Shown here piece by piece: positions 23,606 through 36,899 of a DNA stretch of 64,000 nt. The notes under the pieces were generated by a model. That model saw only the letters and a list, made by a program, of their open reading frames with translations. It made no database searches and was not told the DNA's origin. Within the stretch, counting starts at the first letter, position 1; the number at the start of each line of letters is the position of its first letter. A program made the translations under genes and the position numbers. Origin of the DNA: Leptodontidium sp. MPI-SDFR-AT-0119 (lineage: Eukaryota > Ascomycota > Leotiomycetes > Helotiales > Leptodontidiaceae); assembly GCA_020726505.1 (NCBI GenBank), contig JAHLEZ010000009.1:930001-994000 (forward strand), in the 5' to 3' direction.

Positions 23606-24169
23606 GGCGATACGTCTCCGTTTGGTAACCGGGCTGCTGTTTAGGCTCGAAGAACCAGAGACACCAGCTTGTAACCTCCACAACTTCAACAGTCTTCCCA
23701 GACTTATTTGTGAAGACGTAAGTGCCAAACTAAGCTTGAACGGCGACCTTATGGTAACAACTAACCGCATTATTTCTTGTGCGACCCTCCTTCGTCGCAC
23801 CTTATTATACTATGTTATACTATCTAGCAATAAGCGTGGCTTACTATACTCGGTGACATATTAACATCCTATGGTTAGACTCCACGTAAGTACGGCTATA
23901 CACATATATCTAGTGAAGACAACAGCGGATAACTTATACGGTTACTAAGTAGGTGTTTGTCAATAGTGCTAAAAAAAGAAAAAAAAGAAGAAGAAAAGAA
24001 ACTATATATTTCGGCGTTAATATGTGTATAGAGAAGTAAATATTTTAGGCTTTAGTTATTAAACACCCCCTTTTTTACTTTATGACTTCTATTTCTTGAG
24101 TTTCTTATTAACTTATTTCTTTATAAGGCTTTAACTAACTTTAGTTAGAAAACCGAAGTACTTATAGTA
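23606..24169. other. No gene recognised; edge of non-RIPed island
   Basis: 23606-23870 has normal CA/TG content, with overlapping short open frames on both strands but no domain. From about 23880 the RIP pattern resumes. A purine-rich tract (AAAAAAGAAAAAAAAGAAG-like) lies near 23970-24000, upstream of the helicase start. Confidence 0.5.
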
Positions 24170-27100
24170 ATGGCAATACTAGAGGATAGATAGCGAGGCC
24201 TAAATTTAGGAGGTGGGTTTGGTAAAAGAGGGAAAGATAGATAAAGTACTAGTAGAGGATAAAGACGAGGAGGTAATAAAGGGAATAGAGGTAATAAAGG
24301 GGATAAATGGAATAGAGGCGATCGAGGAGGCAGAGGCGGGAATATCTAGCGGGGCGGACCCTGACACTGTCGATTTATTAAGTAAGGAGAGCATTATTAA
24401 TATAGTAATAACTGTGCTTATTCTCACGATATATCGAACTGTAATAAATAACCTACTAGAAGATTAATAGATACACTAAAGTAATAAAGGGGGAAGGAGG
24501 ACTACAATTCGTGGAAGAGGCTCGTCAAGAGACCTCTAGCGCTAAACGACACTAAAACAATTAAACTCTTATAAGACGGTGCTTTTACTATTTTAAATAA
24601 AGGGGATCGAGACTAAAAATAAATACTCCCGCGAGACCTTAATATAGAGGAGAACTACGGCCGTAAATATATTAAGGCGCTTCTTAGTATAGTGTCGCAT
24701 ACTAATAGACACGTTACTTTTATTGTATTTATATAATTATTTCTTTTAGTAATTATATATCTAGTTATATTAGACTGTTTATTTGTAGACACTTTCGTTG
24801 GAGGCTTATATAACTTTATTAGTAGTAGTAATAAGACTAGAGCGGTTCCTTTTTTTTAACGTCTTTATATAAACTTAGCCGACGTATATTACGAATTTAA
24901 TATCTCGAGAACCTCAGTAAAAAGGACACTTATCGTAATATTAATTTCGTTACGAGAGATTCTAAAGAAAAAACAATAAGTTGCCTTTTACAAAGAACTC
25001 TTAGATCTTATTAACTTATTATAAAACCTCACAAAAGCCACGGCTATTAATAACATATCTACGGCGTTTTAAGTAATTATTAATTAGAGCAGTGAAATTC
25101 GGGCTATTATAATACGTGCGAATAGCCTTCTTGCGGACGTAGAGGCGCCGAATGTCCACGGTGTCTTAACTACTATAGTTAAGTCGATATATCCTTGACA
25201 AATTATCGTTCTAGGAGAATATTACAATAATAATAAAGGGGATATTATAAAGATTAAGATTCTTCTTATAGAAAATGAGATTCGAAGCGATTATTTAGAA
25301 TTTCTGCCTAGTACTAATCTTAATTAACTATATTTCCTTAACGACTTTATAACACGTTACCTTAATATATAATTCCGCCTACTTTGTTATAATATCTTTA
25401 GGGAGTGTGGTGGGGACAGCCCCTGATTCCTTTTGTCACATGACTGCGCTGGTCCTTCGCACATATAAGGAGCCAACACTTGATTACAGAACGTCAAGAA
25501 CGCAACACCAGATATATTCTATTTATTAGAACCTTTTCCCTCCCCTCCTTTGCCGATTCGTACTCTCCAGATATGTGATATCTTTAGATTTGATTGATCT
25601 GTTATTTACAGAGCCTAGAATCTCCTCCGGTGGCTCGCTACATGCTACCCTCTTGTTGTGTGGATTAGGGTTCGTCCCTCCCACAGGAGTTAAAGGAGGC
25701 TCTTAGGGGATTAATAAACTCTATTACTAATAACCCGACTTTACTTGACAACTCGAAGCTAAGCCTCGGAGATATACAAGTGTACCCTTATACTAAGGCC
25801 TATATTAGCTACGTCTCCTTTAACTAAAACTGAGGTGTCGAAGCTCACGTGTCGTTTAACTAACTCTATACTCTTCGGAAGAAGTCTACACTTAATCGGC
25901 GCAAGTAGTAAGAAGACTCGAAACGCCTCGAAGAAGGTTTTTTATTATACTTTATTTTATTTATTAATAATAAAAGTTCCCTTTTATTTCTTATAGTTAG
26001 TAAGAAATATATTAATCCTAAGGCATCTTATAGTCTTAGTTCTTACGATTATATCTTAACTATTGTTACTAAACTTACTACTCGCAATTAAGGAGACTTA
26101 GAACTATTAATTTAATTAAGTTACTAAGATACACGAGGGGTTTTAATTAAGTTCTTAGAGATTTTACTTACTATATTTCTTTTTATCTTAAAGAATCTTT
26201 AAGACATATATTGTTTCGGCCGCTTGCCTTTCCGTTAATAGATATTATTAGACTGCTATATTAAGCCTGCTAAGTAGCTAGATATTCTTTTATTACTTTA
26301 CGCCTAGGGTTAAGACTTTCTCTTCTCGTTAAATTCTATACTAAAATTAAATAATAATCGGCTGTCTTTTAGTCCCGGAGTCTTAATCGATAATATTACT
26401 TGTGTTAATGAGCTTAAGGTACGAATATCCCTTGACTGTGGGTAATATTTAGCACTTATAGCGGCGTTAACTCGCGAGTTTGCTTTTATTTAAGGACTAC
26501 TAAGGACGGGCAAATTATACTTTAGTGTTAAACTAATAAATGTTTTATTAACTTATAAGGAGGCGGCAAACTTAGGACTTGTGGTTATAGTCTAAGTTCA
26601 CGGTTTTTATTTATTTTATAAAGTTAATAGTTAACCTTATATAAATATTATATTAATCACGTATTAAATTAGTTCCTTAAGTATCTTATCGAGATTAGTA
26701 TTAAGAAGATTATTCGAATTAGCGGCTAAAGTAAGTCGAAGCTTTTAGAGGGGAAGAATTTACGGGTCGTGTCTTAAGGCGAGGCGAAAACGAAATCCGA
26801 GCGCTATTTAGTTACTAAATCGTACGAGTAACTTAAAAACAATAAGCAGTTAATTAACTCTGTTTTAGGCTCGTTATATACTATATAAAAAAAAACCTGA
26901 CTAGGCTAACCTCAAGTTTTATTTATAGCGGATATATTTACGTGTTTTCTCTTAGTTTTCCCGATTCGACGAGGACGGGTTTAAGACAGTAGGGAAAGAA
27001 CCTTTTAAGGTCTAGAATTAAGGGACGAAAGGTAAGAATATTAATAAGACGAATACTATAGACGAGACGATTACTATTCCTTAGGAGCTTGTCTAAAACG

Positions 27101-30100
27101 TAAGTCGAAATGTCTATAGTCTCTCGACATCTAAAAGGCGTTAACTAATAAAATTCTAGGTATAAGAAATTTACGAAAATAAAACAGATAAGCTATTTGA
27201 GTTAATAAAGAACAGTCACGCTATTTATAAAGAATAAGAGTATATATATAATAAAGTAAATAAAAGAGTTCTCTAAACTATAAATGTTATTAAAGTTATT
27301 ATAATAGGGTTAGCCAAGAGAATTTTTATCCTTTAGCGCGTACATTATAAGATAATAATATGCGAAGAAGCCGGGGAAGTTATAGAGCCTTATATAATAT
27401 CCGCCTTACTTCTTAAAGTCGAGTATTTTATTTAAATTAAAGATTATTAATAATTACGTCTATAAATTACTAATCACGGGCTATCACTTAAAAGTAAACA
27501 AGGGACTTCTTATTAGTTAGACTAGAGCTAATTTAAACAACTATTAGTGGGAAAGCTAAGTAGACTACTATTTCCTATAGCCTAATTAAATGTTTAACGT
27601 TAAATGCAGCCTGAAATTTCGACCTTAATTTAGACAACTATTTACCCGCGATTAATCGACCACGAGACGACAAAGAAATTACTCGACGTCGTAGGAATAA
27701 GAAAAAAATGTCTTTTAGCTTAATTACTAAAATATAAAGGAATCGCCCGACGCCGATCGGCATCAGAAGTCGCGAAGTAATAACTAGGAGGTTAATATAA
27801 TATATACGCTCGTTCGCTATATTATTTAGCAAGGCGTATATAATAATAGTGACATTATAGTGTTAATATTATACACGGGACAATTACAAAAGCTACGAAC
27901 CAAAATGCAGAGTGATTTTAAGATTATCTTAAGTAATTGGAATGAAGAAACACTTGCGAAAGATAGATTTAATAAAAATACAATTATTACTAAAGAGGCC
28001 TAGACAAGCTTGGGAAATAGACGAAAGCCTCTAAAAAAGAAGAAACTAAGCGAGTTACTTTGTATTACGACTATAAACAACTTTTAAGGCGAGGAAAGTA
28101 AGATTATAATTATCTCGCTCGTGTAAAGTAATAAAGAGAAGAAAGTAAGTTTTCTTAAGACTACAAATTATATTAATGTTTTACTTAGCCGCGTATAATA
28201 TAGTATATATTTAATTAAAAATACTAATACGTATTCGAATATACTAATGTGGTCGTAGGTTATTTATATAATAAAGGCAACTGATTTAATTAAGAAGGCC
28301 TTTAGTCTCTATTGCCCTCGACATATAAATACAGTAATACAAGCCGCGGAGCCACTCGACTTCGAGAAGCTTAGTCTTAAGGGAGGGTGTTAACTCCCTT
28401 GCGACCGGCGTCTAATCAACTGCGGCTATAAATGTCTTACACGATATTATTCTGAGAATATATATAACGTTTTTAAATGCCCTTAACTATATTAACGTCT
28501 TTACACCCCCTATAACTACGGTTATTAAAAGTAAACCTATAGGGAAGATTGTAGTCTTTATATAATAAAACTAGACAATATACACCTTCTATATAATTAT
28601 TTAAAGGATAATGTTTTATATTACCGAGCGCAAGATCTTGGCAATATTAAATATAATATCTGAGTCTAAAAGTAAGTCCCGGGTTATAATTACACTATTA
28701 AAGTTTTATATTTTTAAGATATAACAATTATATTTTTTAAGTGTCTTATAGCCTATAAAACAAACTTAGCTTATAGTCATCGTTGTCTAGGTAGTTATAG
28801 AAAATATAATGGCAAGGATATTAATATAAATCTTATTATAAAATATTAGAAATGTACTAAGATTTGCGGTAGACCTTTTAGTACTTGCAATTATACTTAT
28901 TAAAGCGCATATTATAATGGCACAAATTGTAGGCTCTATTTTGTTCTTTACGAGGTACGAAATTAATTTATCGCTCTTCTAAGGACAAAGGCGGCTTTTA
29001 AATGCCTGAAAAATAATTAAACTTTTTTAATTTATATTTTAACGTCACACAGATATATACTAATAGATATAGGTTTAATATTCTCACTCTCGATATATAT
29101 TACGTTGTCACTAATCTTGTGTATTATATGTGTAGGCTTGTATTTAGTCTTACGAATATAAAGGGGTATACAATATGCCTTACGTAGCGCCTTATAATCG
29201 TATACTATATAACTAACGTTATTTTAAGACCTTTATATGTGGCCATTAATGTCTAGGAGTTTATAGTAAAGTGTATATAGAGGGATATTGTTATTAATAT
29301 TTTAATAAACGCAAAGCTTAAGTCGATTTCCTCGAGATAAAATCTTACGGAGAAATCGACGTTAATAAGACTCTAGTAGTTATTCTCAGGTGTAGTCACT
29401 TCTTTACGGCGGAATCTCTTAATAAAATGTTAGGTATATTAGAAATTTATAAAATTAACAGGTATAAAGAGTTTATTAGACTTAAAAATGTGTCTAGAAC
29501 TTTAACTTAGTTAATACTTTATTGTCCTAATTATAAATGTCCGGTTAAATAATTCGTTACACAAAAATATAATAAGGTTATTAATAGGGCTATTATTAAT
29601 AAGATGTCTAAATAGTTCCTCACAACTAGAAGAGATAAGCTTTAAGAGTTAGAGCAGTAAATCGCCGTATTAGAGCGAAGCCTCAGGACAACTCGAGAAG
29701 AGATTATAAAGCTAATCCGCTAAGTTAAAAACTATATAACTTTAAGCTTTACTTAGACAAAGATTTTAAAAGTCACTAGAATTTTAAAAGAACGAGAAGC
29801 GGAATTTAGGAAGCTTAAGGGCGCTATAAAGGCGTTTTGTAATAGAGTAGCTAATAGACATTAATTAATATAAAAGCTCTATAACGCTATTGTCTACGTA
29901 ATAAGAAAGACCGCTGCTACTATTATAACCGTCAATGTACTTATAGCGAATATAACGGTCACGGACGCCGGACTAATTCTCTCGCGTAATCGTCGAGTTA
30001 TTATAAGTGGTTAAATAGTTTAAATTAAGACTGAATTTTTTATCCTTAATAACAAATTCATTATTACTTAAGCATTAAAATTATTATTTACTAAGTCTTT

Positions 30101-30706
30101 AATCAAGCTCCCTGGCGGAGCTCCTGACTTACTTGTAATACTATTCTTTTAGAGCTATAAAAGCTTCATTAAAGAATGCTAAGTCGAGAATCTACTGAAG
30201 TTAGCTGTCGAAGTATTATTGTTTTATGTAAGCATCGCGCGCTTATTCGAGTCCTTTTGTCATTCTAGTAAAATAAGCCTTGAAAAAGTCGCAATTTATA
30301 TAGCGATAGCTAAGTAGCTATTAGAGGAGGCTCAAGAAGTTTACTAGCAGCCATTTTAAAACGCTAAAAGCTTACGTAATATAATTAAGGAGTTAATACG
30401 TTTAATAAAGAAATAATAATATAAAGAAGTCATAGTAAAAGAGATTAACGCGATTAAGGTTATAATAGTTAGTAGATCTTAGGGCATTGCGAGTCATTTA
30501 GGTCATTAGTATAACTACGAGAATAGACATCTAATAAGTTAGTGGGTTAATACTTTTAATATTTGTTAATTTCTAGTTAGTTTATAATTAGTAAGTGTAA
30601 GATATTAATAAAACTAGCTCGTTACCTTAAATACGGGGCAAATGTTAGTGGACAGAATTATACCGTAATTAGAGGTGTGACTTATATAATAAACATAAAG
30701 GTTTAA
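24170..30706 (+). pseudogene. NF-X1-type zinc-finger SF1 helicase (ZNFX1-like), RIP-inactivated and split by an LTR
   Basis: Read through RIP stops, one gene spans about 6.2 kb without the LTR. ATG at 24170-24172; RGG-rich N-terminus (RGGNKGNRGNKGDKWNRGDR near 24270-24330). CCCH-like finger CRFIK*GEHY*YSNNCAYSHD at 24367-24429. SF1 P-loop GLLRTGKLYFSVKL (from GPPGTGKS...) at 26494-26535. NHVLN*FLKYLIEISIKKII and SGxSKSKLLEGKNLRVVS near 26650-26780. NF-X1 finger array from 28400 (CDRRLINCGYKC) through KCTKICGRPFSTCN near 28855-28900. C-terminal RZ-like finger (GH*YNYENRH near 30500; YGANVSGQNY near 30630). Probable end TAA 30704-30706. Relatives include human/C. elegans ZNFX1 and S. pombe Hrr1/Neurospora SAD-3-type helicases linked to RNA silencing. 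Precise orthology is not established. Dozens of stops: not functional. Confidence 0.87.
25406..25685 (+). mobile_element. Solo LTR (280 bp), family 1, copy b, inside the helicase pseudogene
   Basis: TGTGGTGGGGACAGCCCCTG ... CTCCCACA, nearly identical to the inverted copy at 6450-6730. Direct repeat GGAG at 25402-25405 and 25686-25689. Removing the LTR and one GGAG joins NIFRE to LKEALRGLI in one frame, which fixes the insertion point. It retains CA/TG while the host gene around it is heavily RIPed. Confidence 0.9.
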
Positions 30707-32905
30707 AGTATTATATTTATATTAAATCGTGATATTAAAGAAACTAAGAAAGGAGAGCTATAACGCTAGTTTACCCTTGCTCGAAGAATCATTCTTAAAG
30801 AAGGTTTCTAAGTATAAGAGTCCTTTCCCTTATTATTTTGTTTTAAATTAAAATAAATTTTAATAAATATCTTAAATCTAAATTCAAAATTATCACACAC
30901 AAAGTAAAGTTCAGTAGGTATTAGTTATAACTACGTATATTATAGCGGGTGTTATACAAGGTGTCTAGTATAGTTTTTCTATTAATCCTCAATTAATTAA
31001 CTTTATATCTAATCCTCTAGTTCTAACCCTTTCTTATATACCTTAACCCACCGATCTAAGTGACTAAATACTTGTAGTAGGACACTCGTAGTATAGTGAG
31101 GCCAGCTAGCCTTTCGAGAAAACCATTCTAGCACTAGCTAAGTTACCCGCTCCACGTTCTCCGTACCTAACACCGCGCTCGCTCACTATATCTCTTCGCT
31201 CCGCATCCACATTCCCTAAACTAATAACTATTATAACTACTATAGCTCCCCGTATAATCTCGCTATATAAGTACTATTTCTTGCCTTTTATACTAAAGTA
31301 TACACTATCACTACACGTTTCTCGTGACACCGCTCACGTTTGGTAGCATAAGTCTGTCGTAAACTTAATCTCTAGTAGCTTTGCTAGAGAGTAATAGCCT
31401 AGGAAAGAGGTAATTTCTCTAGTAAGTGTAATATTAAAGATAGCAGAATCTTCGACAAACTTCGCACTGTGCGACCCGGCGCCTAATATAATAAGCTCAC
31501 AATCTCAATTTAACTTAGAGCACAAATACCTCTCGATCATTTATACTTTAATAGCTACTTTTAAACGGACAAATCAATATGTCCTTTATTATAGTATTAA
31601 GGGCGGAAACGACTATAATAAGTCTGTTTTTGTGAGCTTAGTCCCTTACAATAGGGAATCTAGAAAGAGAGTAATTGAGAACAAGCCTACGTCGACGAAA
31701 CTCCTTTCTGTATTCACACTAGTTACAGCGGCGCTAAGGGATTTCCTTAGTCTCTTCCCCGGAAAACTTCGAGACACAGATCAGAGGCTGTCAAATAATA
31801 TTAAGAGCCCTTTCTTAGGGCTTTAGTTAAACTATTTAAAGACTTTGGGAAAGCTTAACTAGATAAGAGTGGCAAAGCCTAGTGAGATAACAAACGTCTA
31901 CTTTATATAAGAAAAAGTAAACGAGGTCAAAGGAGAGAAATCATTTTGTTAATATTAGTAAGTCTTAGTTATTACCACAAGGAATATCCGGTTATTTAAC
32001 CCGCTAATCCGTCCTCCCTAAGTTAAGACTTCCTAAAAGGGGAGCCCTTAGTGTTATAAGGTAATTATACAAGCCACAATAGTAATTAATACGTCATAGA
32101 TTTCCTCGAAATAATAAATTACTCTTTTTTCTTCTTTATAATTATTTTATTATAGTACTATATATAAGCGAAAGACATAACTCGACGTGCTATTAATAAT
32201 TATTCTAAAGACTTAATTTACATTTAGACTAGGCAAGCTAGCTTGTAGAACAGTCTATAGCGGAATTCTAAACTTTCGCAGCCTTAATCTATTAGAGTAC
32301 AGGGTAAGTGGGGCAGGTCGGCAACTCTAGGCTTTTTTCACAGCCTTAGCTAAATCACCTCACATTACCTAGGGCTTTTGTGTACTTACTGATTTATTAC
32401 TGACTACCTAAATGAAGGATGTTACGAAAGGACTACCCCTTACTTTAATCTATCTTATTAATTACATCTAAACTACATTGAGCGGTTTAGTTAATAGTAA
32501 GTAATAAAAAACGTACTTAGTCTACGCCACATGCCAAAGCCGTCAAGCTGTATAGCCAGATTACGTCTCCGTAATATCTAGTGCTTTATAAAACGCCTTA
32601 TATTTTAATTAACAAATCGTTCGACTAAGAAAGCGCCTATTCAGGAAAGTAGTCGTAAGCGCCCCGGCCCTCATTAGCTAAGCCTACGACTAAAGCTGCG
32701 GTTTGCTAGCGAAGGGCATCCCGACTAGCGTATTACTATGTAATGCGTATACACTGACTCCTTAATTAAATAAAGGGTGCACCACTTGTTTTATTTAAAT
32801 CTGTCTAAATAATATATAAGAAGGATCTTTTTAAGCCACAAACTACTTATAGGACTTTAGTCTCTCTTCTTTTATTCTTTTAATACATTAACAATTCTGC
32901 TCACT
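30707..32905. other. AT-rich, no gene recognised
   Basis: GC-richer patches at 31080-31220 and 31630-31830 give short open frames on both strands without recognisable domains. An upstream region of the tract starting at 32906 is presumably included. Confidence 0.4.
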
Positions 32906-34680
32906 ATGTCGTCTTCGGCTTTTTAACCTTATAGACTCATTAAAAATCCTGTTAAAGAAGCCTTGTATTATAAAGCTCATATTGTGAACGTTTACACTAG
33001 TATAATAAACCCTAAAGAGCACGATACGTCTACGCTTATAGAAGTTATTCTTTATAATAATATCTTTACTACCCGCGAAAACTTTATTGTGAACTCTTAG
33101 TAACCCCCTATAAGCTAGTCTAATAAAAGGTGCAATATTATTATCTGGTATCTTAAGTAAGGAACTTAGAAAATTAGAATCCTTTACTTTATTAAATACA
33201 AGCGAACTAGAATTAATTAACTATTCAGTTTAAAGGCACTAGAGAAGTAGGCAACCGAGTATTATATGTTGTGCCTCGAGAGTAAAAAAGACATAGAGTT
33301 CGTGTATATTATTATAATGGCTAGCGCTTACCTTAGACTATAGACATGTCGGCGTGATTAAACTAAAATAGTACTGTTTTGGGGTCCTAATAATAATAGG
33401 GATTAGAGTTAATACAAAAACGTTAAGAATAATAAAGCTAGGCAGGAGATTAAGTATTAGTTTAGGCAAATGAAACAGCTGCTACTTACACCATATACTA
33501 GTTAAAGTAGCTATACTTATAGTATAGCTAATACTATTATACCAAGCTATTAAGCTTCCACGGCAGCCTATTAAGCTACCCTATTAAGCTATTAAGCTTC
33601 TATAGCAGCTTATTAAGTTACCTTATTAAGCTATCAAGCTTTTATAGTAGCCTATTAAGCTCCCCTATTAAGCCATTAAGCAGCCTATCGAACTCCTAAC
33701 TACTAAGCCAACCTTTATAACTCATTAGCGTTCCTTCCGGCGTCTTAGCCCGGAGAGAGTGTTACAACTAGTAAAAACAACCAGCCAATAGGCGATAAAG
33801 TTAATAATAGTGAAAAAGACAATAAGGACGATTAAATAAAGGAGCTATAAGATATTTAATAAGTTATAACGTTAACTATAAAGTCCGACTACTATGTCGT
33901 TAAAGTTATTAAAATAGCTTATAAGCTCTCGAAGGATAAGTTTATTTTCAAAGACAAGAAAGGAAAGTTAAGATTAATTACACGGGATAATTAGAGGAAA
34001 ACAACTTACAATAGATAAGTTACTTAAAAACATTACAAGTATATCTACTTTAATAATATTTTCCAATAATTAAGTAAGAAAATAAAGAGTATGTTATGGT
34101 TTTTCTTATTTTTCTCTCGAGACCTTTATAAGCCGCTTATAATTACACGACTTGTTTTATCGTACTCTCTTTTAGGATGTCTTAAAGTTCTCCTGTTTAG
34201 CGTAAGATTTCGTCGTAGTGTTTTAAGAACTATTAGGCGATATATTACGTAAGAGTATATTAGTAAATGTTACGTATCGAAATTTATCTTTTGCCTTACC
34301 TCTTTAACACTAAAGACTCGGTATTTAGAATCTAAAGTCGCCTCGGCCGTAGTTAGTGTGAAGCTAATTACGGTAACAATCTAGCGGTCTTTATACCTTA
34401 ATATTTCAAAATATATATTAGTAACGGCTAGTCTATGGCTGTCATATATATAGGAGCTCTACAGGGCACATGAGGCATACCACTATCTAAGGACGCTAGT
34501 GCGACCGCTAAAGTAATGTATTATTAACTTAGTACAACGATTCTTAATACGACACACGTCGACTCTTTTTAAGCCGTGTAAAACAGTAAATAATAAGAAG
34601 AGCCCAGCATTCGGGGCCCTAATCGGAGGAGAAAGAAAGCCACAATTATAATATTAAGGTTAAAGAGATATAGCTCCTAA
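32906..34680 (+). pseudogene. Unidentified degraded gene with SYQA tandem repeats
   Basis: From ATG 32906-32908 a single frame reads MSSSAF*PYRLIKNPVKEAL, YYKAHIVNVYTSIINPKEHD, ACEYYMLCLE-like text (A-TEYYMLCLESKKDIEFVY), RDxTKIVLFWGPNNNRD, then a repeat block, then YKLSKDKFIFKDKKGKLRLI. The frame shifts near 34050 (GTAAGA, a possible intron) to FNTKDSVFRI*SRLGRS, YGNNLAVFIP, IGALQGT and GPNRRRKKATIII. All stops are CAA/CAG/TGG-type. About 550 codons. I do not recognise the family; a retroelement gag or a host gene are both possible. Confidence 0.5.
33540..33690 (+). repeat. In-frame tandem repeat (PSYQASTAAYQAT-like)
   Basis: Imperfect units built of TATTAAGCT/AGCTATTAAGCTTC repeat across the block. 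In the frame of the surrounding pseudogene, with stops read as Gln, they encode SYQAS-TAAYQAT-LLSYQA repeats. The protein repeat has the same phase as the gene. Confidence 0.65.
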
Positions 34681-36899
34681 GGTAATACTATCACTAATAA
34701 CCCCGAGTCTTATAATTGTTATGCCGAATTTTACATTTTCGTAATACAATCCTATAATATATCCTTTATATTAAAGAAAAATCTATTTAAAGCCATTACT
34801 AATTACTATAAATAGTAAGATGTACGATTTAAAGGTGTACAGTCTTTTACGTGTCGTTTTAATCTAGCATAACGTATTAGTAAGAGCAAACGCAACAGCT
34901 AATAAATACTAATTACTAACACAGGCGCGGCAAATACAAAACTCGGGGAATTAATAACGCGAAGCTATACGTAAGCTATACGTTTATCTAGACAAAGCGA
35001 AAAGTGTAGTGTATAGCCTTTATAATATCCTAATAACCGTAAAACGCGAGAGAAATAAACCTTTAAACCAACGATATTATGTCTAGAAACATATATAAAA
35101 AGTCCCTTTATATACTCGTCTTTAAAACATAAAAATAAGTATCTAAAAAAACGTCACTTTACACTTTTAAGGACAAAACAAATAATATCTTAATCAAAAT
35201 TAAACAATGTGATATTTAAATTAAAGAGTATAGATAGAAAATCGTCTTAATCCTACACCACTTAACTATTAAAGGGAGGTTCAGCGGTTAATACAGCTAT
35301 ACAGTTTAAATCCTTCTTAGATTAGTTAGTATTATATCGAGGATATTAGACGAACTTACGCTATAACTATATCGAAAGGTCGAGACTTCTCCTCGTATAA
35401 TCCTATACAATACACAATCTATACTAAGAATCTTTTTAATCTAGTCACTTTCCTAATCGATACTAAGAAATTAAATCGTATAAAGACCTCTAACACTTGT
35501 AATGTACTTCAATCGAGTCGCATTCCCGATCGGCCAACGATTTCCCTTAAAGTCTTTATCTTCTATTAAGTCCTAAATATATTCCGTACTAAAAACCGAG
35601 ATTATATTAGTAGATAAGAAAGGTCCTTAATATTATATTAATCCGCGACTCGGAGGTGAACGTAGGTGATTAACGAGACGGGACGTTTTGACTCTTACGA
35701 GGAGGAAGGCACTATATAGTATTATCAACCTAATATAGCGCCAGATATAAGTTTTAAGCTCTATAAGTAACCTCAACATTAAGAGCGGTTACTCCTTATA
35801 ATAAGCTAGTATCTTTAATTTACTAGTTAAATCGAGATAATAACGCCGTTCTTAAATATCCTCCTATATCGAAGGGTCCGGTGCAAGAGCTCGAGCAAAT
35901 CTATAAATAACTAAGACAAAACAATCTTCTAATTCCTATTTCAGAACTTATTTAAGGACTAAATAGTACTAGCTATAGAAGTAAAAGGCTAGCCGATCAC
36001 TTTCGCATGTCTAGTTAACTTGTAATTCGCGAGAAATTATAACGATTTTTATTTGTAGACGACCGGTTAAAGTAACGTTAACATTGTATTAATTACTTAG
36101 GAAGTAAGTAGGTTTAGTAAGCTCGATGCTACCCTCGCCTTCGACGTTTAAATAAAATACTACAAGAGCTATTAGTAAAATAAGTAACTCGAGGTCTCTA
36201 AAGTCTACTAGCAGGAACTATAGATTACTAGGCATTAGGGCCGAATATAAGGTATAGCGGGAATTACTTATAGTAGAACACGTAATAATTAGTAGTAAGG
36301 AAAGATAGCTTAGAAGCTATTATAATTCACTTCACGTATAGCGGCGGTAGAATAGCTAAGTACAAGTTTAGAATTAATTAGTAATACAAGACTAAGAAAG
36401 GATAAGCAGGATAAAATAATAGTCATATAAATAGCGGAGCGGGTTAACTTAGCCCCGAATTAATAGCCTCAGGCTCTAGTATTTTTGACGCTAATGTCAT
36501 TTTAGTAGGGCTACGAAACTTTTAATGACGTGGCGGAGGGGAAGCTAGTTTTATAAGCGACTATATACGGTTATTCTGTTTCTAGAAAACGTAATTTAGC
36601 CATAAAACGTCTAATTTATTATAGACTCGTATTTCATTATTAGATTCAGCCGAGTAGTTAAAGCTAAAAAGCGAGTGCGAAAATATCGTAGTTATAAAGA
36701 GTATACGAGAAGGCGTCGACGAAGAGGCTAAAACTGTCAGGAGTAACTCGAAAACAGGGTTTTATATTTAATAGAAATAGTAAACGATTTCTATTTAATT
36801 TAGTTTTAATAGCCCCTCCTAAAAAGAAATCGACATTATATAGTAAAATCGACTAATAGGCCTTAGCCTCTTTATTTAGTCTTTAAACTTCTAAGCCAT
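34681..36899. other. AT-rich, no gene recognised
   Basis: RIP-type sequence. Patches of coding character around 35900-36300 on either strand could not be assigned. Confidence 0.35.

Noticed and set aside
23564..23864. Overlapping plus and minus frames at the right end of piggyBac copy 1
   Set aside because: They span the transposon terminus, show no domain, and overlap each other.
18840..23870. A Starship giant element carrying the HET gene
   Set aside because: No DUF3435-type tyrosine recombinase was recognised, and the block is bounded by short repeats and a piggyBac.
24206..24467. Overlapping open frames of 73-84 codons on both strands
   Set aside because: They are off-frame readings of the low-complexity RGG and CCCH region of the helicase pseudogene, whose own frame is the third one.
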